From contig JALHJR010000006.1 of NCBI GenBank assembly GCA_022840405.1, positions 41,491 to 105,490 of the forward strand: a stretch of DNA of 64,000 nucleotides, in the 5' to 3' direction. The DNA is from Tepidanaerobacter acetatoxydans_A. Lineage in GTDB: Bacteria; Bacillota; Thermosediminibacteria; Thermosediminibacterales; Tepidanaerobacteraceae. Made by a program: the position numbers and the translations under genes. Below, piece by piece: positions 1 through 9,231 of this stretch (position 1 is its first letter; each line of letters begins with the position of its first letter). Under the pieces are notes generated by a model. It searched no databases. It was not told where the DNA came from and saw only the letters and a program-made list of their open reading frames with translations.

Positions 1-574
1 TATTTATCGGTGCACCAATCAGAGCAATCTTTTCATGTCCCAGCATTATCAAATGTTCTACTGCCAAAAATCCTCCTTCTTCAAAATCGAAGGTTATCTT
101 GTTACATGGAAATGTTACATCTTGGTCGAATGCAACAATATTTAGATCTTTCTCTATCAATTGCATAAATGTTTTGTTGTTTTGAGATATAGATGAAATT
201 ATAATTCCTTTGACTTGCTTTTCGACCATTGACTGCAAATATGCATTTTCTAACTGGGGATTTCTATATGAATCACATAATAATACATTATATCCTTTCT
301 CTCTAGCAACATCTTCTACTCCTAATACTATTGAAGGATAGAACGGATTTGAAATGTTGGGAATTATAACAGCAATATCACTGGTCTGTTTGGTTTTAAG
401 CTGTCTACCAACTAAATTCGGAGTATAATTCAGCTTCCTAGCGGCATCTAGAACTCGCTGCTTCAATTCATCAGATACAGGATAGTCGCTGTTGCTTAAA
501 ACTCTTGAAACTGTAGCAGTAGATGTTTTTGCATATTTAGCAATATCGTATATGGTAGCATTTTTTAAGTTCAT
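1..574 (-). CDS. LacI-family transcriptional regulator (N-terminal part, runs off window)
   Basis: Reading the minus strand from ATG at 574 gives an open frame to the window edge, about 191 residues, so the C-terminus is missing. The N-terminus is a LacI helix-turn-helix (ATIYDIAKYAKTSTATVSRV), followed by the hinge region (NYTPNLVGRQLKTKQT) and the start of a periplasmic-binding-protein-like domain (IAVIIPNISNPFYPSIV). A GGAGAT ribosome site sits just upstream. The family represses sugar-use genes and responds to a sugar or CcpA-type cofactor; the effector cannot be read here. The regulated genes probably lie to the left, outside the window. Confidence 0.93.
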   Translation of the reverse strand, partial: MNLKNATIYDIAKYAKTSTATVSRVLSNSDYPVSDELKQRVLDAARKLNYTPNLVGRQLKTKQTSDIAVIIPNISNPFYPSIVLGVEDVAREKGYNVLLCDSYRNPQLENAYLQSMVEKQVKGIIISSISQNNKTFMQLIEKDLNIVAFDQDVTFPCNKITFDFEEGGFLAVEHLIMLGHEKIALIGAPIN

Positions 575-683
575 TTTTAATCTCCTAATGCATAGTAATC
601 GGTTACTCATATTTATATATTGTATTCTATATTTTTTTCAAAAGTCCTTCTTTAAAGATAAAAATATTTTCTAATATTATATT

Positions 684-802
684 TGATTCTAATGTAAAAA
701 CCCTGTTTTCTCAAATTGATGCTCAACATATAGCGTTTTTATTAAATCTAAAACAACATATTGACATTTCTAGGCTAAAATTAACTTTCTACGGTAGAAT
801 CA
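684..802. repeat. MITE-like element, copy 1 (119 bp)
   Basis: The ends are imperfect inverted repeats (TGATTCTAATGTAAAAAC at the left; the right end reads TGATTCTACCGTAGAAAG on the other strand, 14 of 18 matching). Both flanks carry the 4-bp direct repeat TATT. A second copy of exactly the same length is at 8989-9107, about 92% identical by eye. It has no coding capacity, so it is probably a non-autonomous transposon moved by a transposase encoded elsewhere. Confidence 0.8.
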
Positions 803-1062
803 TATTTTATTTTTAGATAATCTAAATGCATCAATTACACAATTATTTGGACTTGACTACACACTAGCAAATATTGCTTTACAGACTTAAGCTCCTTCCT
901 TTTTAGGTGCACTACATGCCCAACGTGCATAAAACTGCTTAAGTATATCAATAAATGATAATTAATTCGCATAGCCAAACCTTACTTTATTTTAAAACCT
1001 ATTTTTCATAGACCTTGGTTTGGCTTAAATATACAGTTTTTATCGGCCTAACGCTTTAAAGA

Positions 1063-1905
1063 TCATGCGCTAAAGGGTTTAATCTTTACAATATCACTTA
1101 CAAATGCTTCATAAAACCTATTAGGAGCCATAAAGTTTATACTGCCATGTCTTCTGTGCTCATTATAGTATTTCATATAATCTGTTATTATTGAATAAGC
1201 TTCCATAAAGCTTTCAAACTCATTTTGGCTATAACATTCGCCTTCTAAAATGGAATGAAATGATTCTATATGAGCATTCATATTTGGGGTTTTTACAGGA
1301 ATTCTTTCATGTAATACACCTAGAGTTCCCTTACTGCTTCTTCAAAAAGGTTGGAAGTGAATTTCGTATCTTCCGTTGGGAACGTAGTATATTTGGTTAA
1401 AGAATATCCTGGGATTGGCCTCCCCCCGGTATTTTTGCAAGGAACAGATACATCAGTTTCTAATTCTTCTAAAGTATTATTTTCTCTTAAAATGTTTTCA
1501 TAATATGTGGATGAAGATAATCCGACAAAGTCCAGTATAATGGATGCTCTATAACTTCTACTGATCCACTTTTTAGCTATTTCAACTTTGCCGGCTACTG
1601 AGGGGTTTTTTTATCCCTCAAATCTCTTAGTACAGCAAGCTCAAGTTCTTTTTCTCCTAAAAGTTTCTTTGGGTGTTATTTTCTTTGCTTATGTCTTCTA
1701 ATCTTTTTTCTATTTCCTGGATACGTTTTGCTCTGTTTTTAGGTAAAGGATTTATTGAGCCTCTCTTTTGGGTTTTTCGTATCCAAGTATGAATGGTATT
1801 GGGTGAAATGTTGTGTCTACGAGCTACTAGGGCTACATTGCCAACTTCCTGGCATTCTTTAATTAACTGCTCTTTAAATTCTTCGCTATATTGTTTTTTT
1901 GTCAT
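1063..1905 (-). pseudogene. Decayed IS3-family transposase (orfA plus orfB remnants)
   Basis: The 5' part (1905-1657) is an IS3 OrfA N-terminus, MTKKQYSEEFKEQLIKE, with its helix-turn-helix and an EIEKRLEDISKEN coiled coil, but it loses frame after NTQRNF. The 3' part (1281-1063) is the end of OrfB, with the integrase-core motif YNEHRRHGSI. Between them, frames recall an OrfB start (KVEIAKKWISRSYRASIILD, then GRPIPGYS), but with frameshifts and stops, and most of the DDE catalytic core is gone. The copy cannot make an active transposase. I could not define its terminal inverted repeats. Confidence 0.88.
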
Positions 1906-2001
1906 TTAAATTAACTCCCCTGTTTTTTATATTAGTATATACAAGGGTTTTGTCCAAGTTGGTTAGGGGACTATATAGTTGATTTGGGGAGGGGTAATGA
2001 T

Positions 2002-2229
2002 ATGAAGCTTTTTCTTACGATCATTTATTTAGCCATATGCATCGGCCTGATTACTTTAGTTTTACTCCAGTCCGGGAAATCTGCCGGCTTGGCTGGGAGT
2101 ATTGCCGGAGGGGCTGAAAAATTATTTGGCAAGAAAAAAGGAATTAATGATAAGCTAGCTAGATATACGGAGATTTTTGCGTTTGTGTTTTTAGCCATGT
2201 CGGTTATAATGATTGTATTTTTGAAATAG
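2002..2229 (+). CDS. secG: Protein translocase subunit SecG
   Basis: A 75-residue protein with two membrane segments (about residues 3-20 and 52-72) joined by a Gly-rich loop, LLQSGKSAGLAGSIAGGAE, which is the SecG signature. It is an auxiliary subunit of the SecYEG channel in the cytoplasmic membrane. The start is set at the ATG at 2002, because GGGGAGGGG lies directly upstream; a TTG six codons earlier overlaps that site. The truncated pyrophosphatase gene follows 38 nt later on the same strand. Confidence 0.95.
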   Translation: MKLFLTIIYLAICIGLITLVLLQSGKSAGLAGSIAGGAEKLFGKKKGINDKLARYTEIFAFVFLAMSVIMIVFLK

Positions 2230-2267
2230 CACCGTTTTATCTTAACAATATTGGAGGTAGTTGCACG

Positions 2268-3071
2268 ATGGAAAATCTGGTGATATGGGCTATAATAATG
2301 GGAATTGTTGCTTTGATTTTTGTGCTGGTTCTTGCTCTTAGGATAGTTAAGAACCCTGCAGGTAACGAGAAAATGCAGGAAATCTCAAAAGCAATCCAGG
2401 AAGGCGCAATGGCTTTTCTTTTGCGGGAGTATAGGGTTTTAATAGTTTTTGTTGCAGCTATGTTTTGCATAATAGGTTTTTTAATTGGCTGGCAGACAGC
2501 AGTTGGATTGGATAAGGGTATAAACTTATTAGAGGCAAGTGTTATTGCAGGTCTTTTAATCGGAGCAATGCTTCCATTCTTATTTGCATCCATGACAATG
2601 GAAGCTGTGGGCAAAGCGGCATTTCAAATGATAGAGGAAGTCAGACGGCAATTTAAAGAAATTCCGGGCATTATGGAAGAAAAAGCAAAGCCGGATTATG
2701 CAAGTTGTGTGGATATAAGTACGGCAGCTGCCATAAGAGAGATGGTTTTACCTGGCCTTATGGCGGTCATAGCGCCACTGCTTGTAGGGTATGTACTTGG
2801 AGCTGAAGCACTTGGAGGCCTTGTGGCAGGTGCTCTGCTGACAGGTGTTATGCTTGCTATTCAGATGTCTAACTCCGGCGGCGCTTGGGATAATGCCAAG
2901 AAGTTTATTGAGGCAGGGAATTTTGGCGGAAAAGGTACACCTACACATGCCGCTGCAGTTGTTGGTGATACAGTAGGCGATCCGTTTAAATATACAACAG
3001 GTCCTTCTATGAATATTTTAGTAAAACTAATGACAATTGTAGCTCTTGTGTTTGCACCACTATTTATTTAA
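2268..3071 (+). pseudogene. hppA: Membrane-bound proton/sodium-translocating pyrophosphatase, internally deleted
   Basis: The 267-residue frame is open, but the family is normally about 650-720 residues. Residues 1 to about 82 match the family N-terminus (EISKAIQEGAMAFLLREY). From about residue 85 the protein continues with the family C-terminus (GAMLPFLFASMTMEAVGKA, KAKPDYASCVDISTAAA, SNSGGAWDNAKK, GDTVGDPFK). Roughly 400 central residues are missing, including the DVGADLVGKVE pyrophosphate-binding region. A normally conserved DPFKDT motif reads DPFKYT. The enzyme couples pyrophosphate hydrolysis to ion pumping; this version should be catalytically dead. The junction is in frame, so a small membrane protein may still be made. 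RBS GGAGG at 2251. Confidence 0.85.
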
Positions 3072-3112
3072 TTTTGACTAAAGGAAAAAAATCTGATACT
3101 ATTTTAAATAAA

Positions 3113-3147
3113 TTAGAAAAAGCTATGGAATCCATAGCTTTTTCTAA
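3113..3147. terminator. Rho-independent terminator, probably bidirectional
   Basis: A perfect 16-bp stem (TTAGAAAAAGCTATGG paired with CCATAGCTTTTTCTAA) and a 3-nt loop. It has an A-run on one side and a T-run on the other. It lies after the truncated pyrophosphatase gene and before the asparagine-synthetase-like gene. Confidence 0.85.
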
Positions 3148-3172
3148 TTAAATACCTAAATGGAGTGATTTG

Positions 3173-4621
3173 ATGAGTGGAATCACAGCTGTTTTTTCAA
3201 AAAATAGTGGCAAGTATTTAAAACCGATGCAAAAAATGTTAAAAACAATTAAATATCGCGGACCGGAAAAACAGCAGATTGTAAGTTTGAAAAAAGCTAT
3301 TATAGGAAAAAGCAAAGAAGAAAAAGAATCGGAATTAAATTATCAATTCGACGACTTTATAGCCGCTGCCGATGCTGATGAATCTATTGCAAACTGCAAT
3401 TATTTGCCTGAAGAAATTATTATTAAATCTTACTTAGAAAAAGGTGACAACTTTATAGGAAACCTTAAAGGAGCGTTTGCATTTATTATTTCCGATGGAG
3501 AAAATATTTTTGCAGCAAGAGACCCGTTAGGCATTAAACCTCTCTACTACATCAAAACAAAAGATGCTATTATTTTTGCTTCTGAAATTAAGGCGCTGAT
3601 ACAGTATAAGGAAAAAATTAATACATTTCCTCCTGGATATTATTATTCATCTAAAAAAGGTTTTGTAAAATACTATAGCCCAAAAATCCAGCAAATCGAG
3701 GAAATTTCACCTACAAAAGCAGCTACTGAAGTGAGAAAGCGAATAGTTGGAGTTATCGAAAAAATTTGTAAATCAAATGAAGATATAGGTGTATTCTTGA
3801 GCGGTGGTCTTGATTCAAGCATTATTGCTGCAGCTTGTACATCTGTTTGCCCAAAATTAGATACTTTTTCAGTAGGTGCTAAAGGAAGCGAAGATCTAAG
3901 CAAAGCAAAAAGAGTAGCCAAATATTTAAGTTCAAACCACAATGAATATGTTTATTCTTTAAATGAAATGCTTGAGGTTTTGCCAGAGGCCATTTATCAT
4001 TTAGAGTCGTTCGATATGTATTTGGTAAGAAGCGCGGTGATAAATTATCTACTTGCACGCAGCGCAAAAGCCTCAGGAAAAGAGTTAGTATTGTGTGGTG
4101 AAGGAGCTGACGAAATTTTTGCAGGTTATCAATACCTAAAAAAACTTAACATAAATAACATAAATAGCGAGCTGAAAAAGTTGCTGTTTTCGGGTCATGC
4201 AAACGGCTTTCAGCGCGTTGATAGGATGTCGGCAGCGTTTTCTATTCAACCATTTTTACCATTTGCAAATCTTAATGTTGCAGAATACGCATTAAGATTG
4301 CCTCCTGAAATCAAGCTGCATGATGATGGTCATGGCAAAAAGATCGAAAAGTGGATTCTAAGAAAAGCATTTGAAAATGATTTACCTAAAGATATTGTTT
4401 GGAGAAAAAAGCAGAAGTTTTTTGATGGGGCAGGTTCAGGAAACTTACTTGAAAGATATGCAGAGGAAGTAATTAGCGATGAAGAATTTAATAACGGGAA
4501 AAAGATAAACGATGGCCTGATACTGCGTTCAAAAGAGGAGCTCTTTTATTACAAAATTTTTAAAAGATTCTTTCCCGAATCTTATGTTCTTGAAACTGTG
4601 GGCTTTACCAAAACAGCGTAG
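3173..4621 (+). CDS. Asparagine-synthetase-like amidotransferase/ligase with a degenerate glutaminase domain
   Basis: 482 residues. The C-terminal synthetase half is well preserved: the PP-loop SGGLDSS near residue 210 and the CGEGADEIFAGY motif near residue 303. In the N-terminal Ntn glutaminase half, the catalytic Cys after the initiator Met is Ser (MSGITAVF instead of MCGI), and the usual NGEIYN glutamine-binding motif is replaced by a run around FDDFIAAADADE. RGPE and the AARDPLGIKPLYY segment remain. I infer that it cannot hydrolyse glutamine by the normal route, and either uses free ammonia or amidates another carboxylate. ATG 3173 is preferred over TTG 3170, because TGGAGTG precedes it at good spacing. 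It stands alone behind a strong terminator. Confidence 0.82.
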   Translation: MSGITAVFSKNSGKYLKPMQKMLKTIKYRGPEKQQIVSLKKAIIGKSKEEKESELNYQFDDFIAAADADESIANCNYLPEEIIIKSYLEKGDNFIGNLKGAFAFIISDGENIFAARDPLGIKPLYYIKTKDAIIFASEIKALIQYKEKINTFPPGYYYSSKKGFVKYYSPKIQQIEEISPTKAATEVRKRIVGVIEKICKSNEDIGVFLSGGLDSSIIAAACTSVCPKLDTFSVGAKGSEDLSKAKRVAKYLSSNHNEYVYSLNEMLEVLPEAIYHLESFDMYLVRSAVINYLLARSAKASGKELVLCGEGADEIFAGYQYLKKLNINNINSELKKLLFSGHANGFQRVDRMSAAFSIQPFLPFANLNVAEYALRLPPEIKLHDDGHGKKIEKWILRKAFENDLPKDIVWRKKQKFFDGAGSGNLLERYAEEVISDEEFNNGKKINDGLILRSKEELFYYKIFKRFFPESYVLETVGFTKTA

Positions 4622-4644
4622 ATATAGTCTAACTTAGAAAAACT

Positions 4645-4764
4645 GCCCAAAACATTACAGAACTAACCGGCCAAGACATAAGCCATCAAGCAGTATGGGA
4701 CATAGTTCAAAAGATGGGAGAAAAAATACAATTAATAACATATGGCGGTCAGAGCATATTTTAA
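4645..4764 (+). pseudogene. ISLre2-family (UPF0236) transposase fragment
   Basis: A 39-codon stretch reads AQNITELTGQDISHQAVWDI followed by VQKMGEKI. This matches my recollection of the central part of ISLre2 transposases. Both flanks are non-coding, so only an internal scrap survives. The rest of the gap up to 5243 (an AT-rich tract and a minus-strand frame at 4732-4962 of no recognisable family) shows nothing I can assign. A possible -35 (TTGACA near 5157) ahead of the aldolase gene lacks a good -10. Confidence 0.6.
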
Positions 4765-5243
4765 AATCATTTGCTTTGCACTAAAAAGCCCTTTATGTCG
4801 CGAAAGCCTATTGATATGGGTAAAAAACCCCTCTGGGTGCAATTTAAAATAGCGAAATAAGCTAATTACAGGGCATTTTCGCCCGATACAATGGTGGCCG
4901 GAGGGTGTATAGGGGCCCCATGTCAATAGGACCGTGGAATAAATGCAAGTTTTGCAAAACATAGCTTAAATGTAGATACTTTAGATTATTTTCAATCGAA
5001 CTTTAGCTGGCACTGGGATAGTAGTCCCACTTTAAAAATAATTAATTAGGTGTGTAATTTTATTAAAAAAACAACGATTTTTTCTCTATTAAAACAATAA
5101 AAAAGCCACATTATTATGCAGGATAAAATTTGAAAGAAAAAATGCCAACTTTTACTTGACACTAACCTGTCTTTACTTAAACCTTCCAATTTATCAACTT
5201 TTGTAATATACTTATGTTAATAAATAATATGGGAGGTTTACTT

Positions 5244-6173
5244 ATGCCGTTAGTAACTTCAAAGGAAATGTTTAAGAAGGCATATGATGGTAAGTATGCC
5301 ATAGGTGCTTTTAATGTTAATAATATGGAAATAATTCAGGGCATTGTAGAAGCAGCTCAGGAGGAAAAGGCTCCTCTCATACTGCAGGTATCTGCCGGCG
5401 CTAGAAAATATGCAAAACCGGTATATTTGAAAAAATTAGTTGAAGCCGCAGTTGACGATAGCGGTCTTCCAATAGTTCTTCACTTAGACCACGGCGAAAG
5501 CTTTGAAATATGTAAATCATGTATTGATGACGGCTTTACATCAGTTATGATTGATGGTTCAAAATATCCTTTTGAGGAAAATATAGAATTAACAAAAAGG
5601 GTAGTGGATTATGCGCACGAGAGAGGCGTTGTAGTGGAAGCAGAACTTGGCCGGCTTGCAGGAATTGAGGACGCGGTAAAAGTATCCGAGCAGGATGCCC
5701 TTTTCACCGACCCGGATGAAGCAGTTGAGTTTGTAGAGCGAACTGGAGTGGACTCACTTGCTATCGCAATTGGAACCAGTCATGGTGCCTATAAATTCAA
5801 AGGTGAGCCCAAACTTGATTTTGAACGGCTGGAAAAGATTTCAAATATGCTGCCGGGCTTTCCTATAGTGCTGCACGGTGCATCTTCTGTACCTGGCGAA
5901 TTCGTAGAACTTTGTAATAAATATGGCGGCCAGATTCCAGGGGCACAAGGTGTTCCGGAGAGTATGCTTAGAAAAGCTGCAGAAATGGGTGTTTGCAAAA
6001 TCAATATAGACACCGACTTGCGTCTTGCAATGACCGCATCTGTTAGAAAATATCTTGCAGAAAACCCATCGCATTTTGACCCGCGTCAGTATCTTGGACC
6101 AGGCCGGGACGCCATCAAGCAAATGGTCATACATAAAATGAGAAATGTTTTAGGATGCAGCGGAAAAGCTTAA
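5244..6173 (+). CDS. fba: Fructose-1,6-bisphosphate aldolase, class II
   Basis: 309 residues, usual for the class II zinc-dependent family, which reversibly cleaves fructose-1,6-bisphosphate to dihydroxyacetone phosphate and glyceraldehyde-3-phosphate. Visible motifs: GAFNVNNMEI, the zinc/active-site region LHLDHGESFE, VEAELGRLAG, and the late LHGASSVP and INIDTDLR segments. ATG 5244 is chosen because GGGAGG (5231-5236) precedes it; an upstream TTG lies before that site. It is monocistronic, closed by the terminator at 6209. A class V fructose-bisphosphatase is encoded at 37139, so the window holds both glycolytic and gluconeogenic enzymes for this sugar bisphosphate. Confidence 0.95.
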   Translation: MPLVTSKEMFKKAYDGKYAIGAFNVNNMEIIQGIVEAAQEEKAPLILQVSAGARKYAKPVYLKKLVEAAVDDSGLPIVLHLDHGESFEICKSCIDDGFTSVMIDGSKYPFEENIELTKRVVDYAHERGVVVEAELGRLAGIEDAVKVSEQDALFTDPDEAVEFVERTGVDSLAIAIGTSHGAYKFKGEPKLDFERLEKISNMLPGFPIVLHGASSVPGEFVELCNKYGGQIPGAQGVPESMLRKAAEMGVCKINIDTDLRLAMTASVRKYLAENPSHFDPRQYLGPGRDAIKQMVIHKMRNVLGCSGKA

Positions 6174-6208
6174 AAACGATTAAACAATTTAATAGTGTTT
6201 ACGAATAT

Positions 6209-6246
6209 AAAAAAGCTCTGCTAAATCTAACTAGCAGAGCTTTTTT
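6209..6246 (+). terminator. Rho-independent terminator of fba
   Basis: The stem is GCTCTGCTA paired with TAGCAGAGC over an 8-nt loop, with AAAAAA before it and TTTTTT after it, 36 nt past the fba stop codon. Confidence 0.9.
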
Positions 6247-6316
6247 ATATAAATTTTCTCCGGTAAACATATCTTTAATTTAAAATCAAAAAATAGCAAG
6301 ACTGTTAATCTAAATT

Positions 6317-6417
6317 TGCTTGTACTGTAAAAACATTTTTTATTCATTGTCTGTTCATTTTAAATCAGTAAGGGTATATTGACATTTTTAGCTTAAAATC
6401 GACTTTTTACTGCCAAA
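6317..6417. repeat. Degenerate relative of the 119-bp MITE
   Basis: The stretch around GTAAAAACATT and, further on, TATATTGACATTTTTAGCTT align with the corresponding parts of the 684 and 8989 copies. The terminal TGATTCTA/TAGAATCA sequences are lost. It occupies the gap between fba and the M1 peptidase gene. Confidence 0.4.
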
Positions 6418-6539
6418 TTAAACTTTATTTTTCTTTTTTAGAGTTTAGAAGGATTTAATGCTTTTACATAGAAATAAATATAATATACAATATATGGGAA
6501 AATATTAACTTGTTTTTCATTTATTTAGGGGGATTTGTT

Positions 6540-8057
6540 TTGAAAAAAGTTGTTACACTTGTTGTTGCTGTATTGCTTATATTTTTGATGTTTTTTATTT
6601 TAAAAACCGTATTTTTACATCCTATAGTAAAGACTGAGGCACAACAGCCCGAAGAAAATCATATTGTTTATCTGCCACCCGAGAGGAATGTTTACGACAT
6701 TAAGGCGGAATACGACGGAATAAATAAGATAAAAGCCGTAATGAATTTAACATATGTAAATAATACTGAGGACATTTTTAAAGAACTCTATTTCCATCTT
6801 TATCCCAATATGTTTTCAAGCTCTGCCCGTGTGCCTTTTTTTAAGGAAGACTTTTATCGTGCATTTCCTAAAGGCTTTAGCCCCGGCGGAATAAACATAC
6901 AGCAAGTTGAGCAAGATGGTCAAGATGTTGCCTGGTCTTTAATCGAAGACGATGAGATACTCAAATTAATATTAAGCCATCCGGTAAACCCCGGTAATGT
7001 ATCAATTATAAATATACAATTTGAGCTTACTATCCCACAGGCCAAATTTCGTCTGGGATACCAGACATTTGGAGATGGTAAAATAACCTTGTCGCTAGGT
7101 AATTGGTATCCTGTCCTGGCGGTGTACAAAGATGGCAATTGGAGTCTTGATAAGCATTATGCTATAGGCGACTGCACTTACAGTGATATATCAGATTACA
7201 CCGTAAGCTTTACAGTGCCGGAAGACTTTACAGTTGCTGCATCAGGGGTTTTAGAGGAAAGCTACACAAAAGATAATAAGGCGATTTTTATTTATTCCAT
7301 TGACAGTATACGAGAATTTGCCGCAGCTATAAGCAATAATTATCAAACTTCAACAGACATAGTTGATGGTATAAAAATAGTGTCTTATTTTCACCCGGAG
7401 GATAAGAGGGGTGGTTTTATGGCACTTAATATTGCAAAATATGCCCTTGGTATTTTTAATGATGCATTTGGAAAATATCCATACCCAGAACTTAGAATTG
7501 CCGAGGCTAATTATTATCTGGGAGGCATGGAATTTCCTACTTTTATAATGATGGATACCACCAAATATACAGAACCACATATAGCAAGCACTTCCCTGGA
7601 AAGATCTACCGCCCATGAAGTCGCACATCAATGGTGGTATGGTTTAGTTGGAAGCGACCAAATAAATGAGCCATGGCTGGATGAAGGAATAACTGAATTT
7701 TCCACTGCCTATTACTTTGAAAAACGCTATGGACAGCCCGGCAGAGATTCATATTTCGGAAGATATGTGAATACCTCTGTAGATTTTGTCATGAAAAATC
7801 ATATACATATGCTGGACCCTCTTCCGCTTTTTAAAAATCAACAAGAATATTTTCCAACTGTTTATACATCCGGTGTATTATTTTATGAAGACCTGCGAAA
7901 TCAAATCGGTGAAGAAAACTTATTAGACTTTTTGCGGTCATATCTGGAAACGTTCAAGTATAAAAATGTCAGCCTAAAAGAATTTGAAGAATTCTTGAGA
8001 GGCAAAAAATATGAAGCTCTTGATGAGAGCTTCTACGACAAATGGCTTAATCCTTGA
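6540..8057 (+). CDS. M1-family metallopeptidase (aminopeptidase-like), membrane-anchored or exported
   Basis: 505 residues from TTG 6540, preceded by AGGGGGAT; no ATG sits at a suitable place. The N-terminus is KK plus a hydrophobic stretch (about residues 4-22), so the protein is exported or signal-anchored. The M1 hallmarks are present: the substrate-binding GGMEFP motif, and the zinc site HEVAHQWW with the downstream Glu in NEPWLDEGITEF. The family removes N-terminal residues from peptides. The usual C-terminal helical domain is short. The last 11 nt overlap the convergent L,D-transpeptidase gene. The substrate is unknown. Confidence 0.88.
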   Translation: MKKVVTLVVAVLLIFLMFFILKTVFLHPIVKTEAQQPEENHIVYLPPERNVYDIKAEYDGINKIKAVMNLTYVNNTEDIFKELYFHLYPNMFSSSARVPFFKEDFYRAFPKGFSPGGINIQQVEQDGQDVAWSLIEDDEILKLILSHPVNPGNVSIINIQFELTIPQAKFRLGYQTFGDGKITLSLGNWYPVLAVYKDGNWSLDKHYAIGDCTYSDISDYTVSFTVPEDFTVAASGVLEESYTKDNKAIFIYSIDSIREFAAAISNNYQTSTDIVDGIKIVSYFHPEDKRGGFMALNIAKYALGIFNDAFGKYPYPELRIAEANYYLGGMEFPTFIMMDTTKYTEPHIASTSLERSTAHEVAHQWWYGLVGSDQINEPWLDEGITEFSTAYYFEKRYGQPGRDSYFGRYVNTSVDFVMKNHIHMLDPLPLFKNQQEYFPTVYTSGVLFYEDLRNQIGEENLLDFLRSYLETFKYKNVSLKEFEEFLRGKKYEALDESFYDKWLNP

Positions 8058-8847
8058 TTACGACCGGAGTGCCCTGTGGTATGTTTTTATAAAACCATAG
8101 GGCATCATCTAAGGAAAGACGTATGCACCCGTGAGATGACTTTTGACCCAGTTTTTCCGCTTCTTCTTCAATAATCTTTTTATTTTCGTCAAAGGGCACG
8201 CTATGGAAAAGATAGTTGTTATTAAATCTTACCCAATAGTAGCCACCTTGTTTATACTTAGGACTGTAAAAAGAGTCCCCTCTTTCACCTATGCGGTACA
8301 GACCTTCGGGGGTACCACAGCCATTTTCATCTAGTCCTGTGGAACATGAAAAAGTTTTAATGATGTTATCATTTTCGTAAATATCTACCTTCTGTTCACT
8401 TAAATCAACTATTACCCCAAATTTTTCATTCAAATCAACTTCTTGTATGTATTCTGTAGGAACAAAACCGCAAATTGGTTTCATCGTTCTATAGTCCCTG
8501 CAGCTCACTTCTGTATAGCCATTATCTAAATTCTTTATAACTTCTACATTTACCAAATCTCCATAAACCACACCTAAGCTTTTGGAATCTGAAGAAGGTA
8601 GCTCCCTGATATTTACGGCTGTTATTTCATTGGCTTTTAAGACGGTTATCTTGCTTGGAAACTTGTTTAATGGTTTTGGTTCAATCTCTTGCAAGACATC
8701 AATTTCTGGTTTTTCCAGTATGATATTCTCTGATTCTGCACCTTCTGTCGAAAGTGGAGCAAACTCAGTTTTTTCTCCGGTTATCCATGGTATCATTACA
8801 GCTGAGGTCAGCACAATCAAAAAAGTAATTACTTTGATAGGTTTCAA
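8047..8847 (-). CDS. L,D-transpeptidase (YkuD) with SH3-like domain
   Basis: 266 residues from a TTG start preceded by AAGGAGG. An N-terminal hydrophobic signal/anchor (residues 4-21) is followed by a spacer, an SH3b-like domain (about 70-135, VNIRELPSSDSKSLGVVYGD) and the YkuD catalytic domain (about 140-265) with the motif SHGCIRLS, whose Cys is the nucleophile, and the upstream HSVPF His. The family forms 3-3 cross-links in peptidoglycan or attaches proteins to it, outside the membrane. Its 3' end overlaps the M1 peptidase gene by 11 nt on the opposite strand. Confidence 0.93.
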   Translation of the reverse strand: MKPIKVITFLIVLTSAVMIPWITGEKTEFAPLSTEGAESENIILEKPEIDVLQEIEPKPLNKFPSKITVLKANEITAVNIRELPSSDSKSLGVVYGDLVNVEVIKNLDNGYTEVSCRDYRTMKPICGFVPTEYIQEVDLNEKFGVIVDLSEQKVDIYENDNIIKTFSCSTGLDENGCGTPEGLYRIGERGDSFYSPKYKQGGYYWVRFNNNYLFHSVPFDENKKIIEEEAEKLGQKSSHGCIRLSLDDALWFYKNIPQGTPVVIKD

Positions 8848-8988
8848 GTCTATATCCTCCTTATTCCCAAGCTTTATAAAGTTCTATTATTACACTACAC
8901 TACATAATATCACACTTGTCCACAAATATCATCATATTTTAATCTATTTATGATGCCGCTGCAGATAAAAAGCAGCACAACTTAGTAT

Positions 8989-9107
8989 TGATTCTAATGT
9001 AAAAACCCTGTTTTCTTAAATTAATGGTCAACATATAGCGTTTTTATTAAATCTAAAACGATATATTGACATTTCTGGGCTACAATTCACTTCCTACGGT
9101 AGAATCA
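8989..9107. repeat. MITE-like element, copy 2 (119 bp)
   Basis: Same length and ends as the copy at 684-802 (TGATTCTA ... TAGAATCA), differing at about 9 positions. It is flanked on both sides by the 4-bp direct repeat GTAT. It lies between the L,D-transpeptidase gene and the gltX terminator. Confidence 0.82.
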
Positions 9108-9158
9108 GTATTTAAAAGCGGCTGCTTGCAAAACCTGCGCTTATGGATTCTCATAAAT

Positions 9159-9208
9159 AAAGGCCATGCATATAAGATAGTTTTGTCGCTACATTAATGC
9201 ATGGCTTT
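9159..9208 (-). terminator. Probable gltX terminator
   Basis: Inverted repeat AAAGGCCATGCAT / ATGCATGGCTTT with one bulged base and a 25-nt loop, 24 nt past the gltX stop. Only a short T-run follows on the minus strand. Confidence 0.5.
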
Positions 9209-9231
9209 GGATTTTATGATGAAAAACTAAG

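Noticed and set aside
4732..4962. 76-codon minus-strand frame in the asparagine-synthetase/fba gap
   Set aside because: No ribosome site or family match; it overlaps the ISLre2 scrap and reads like random translation.
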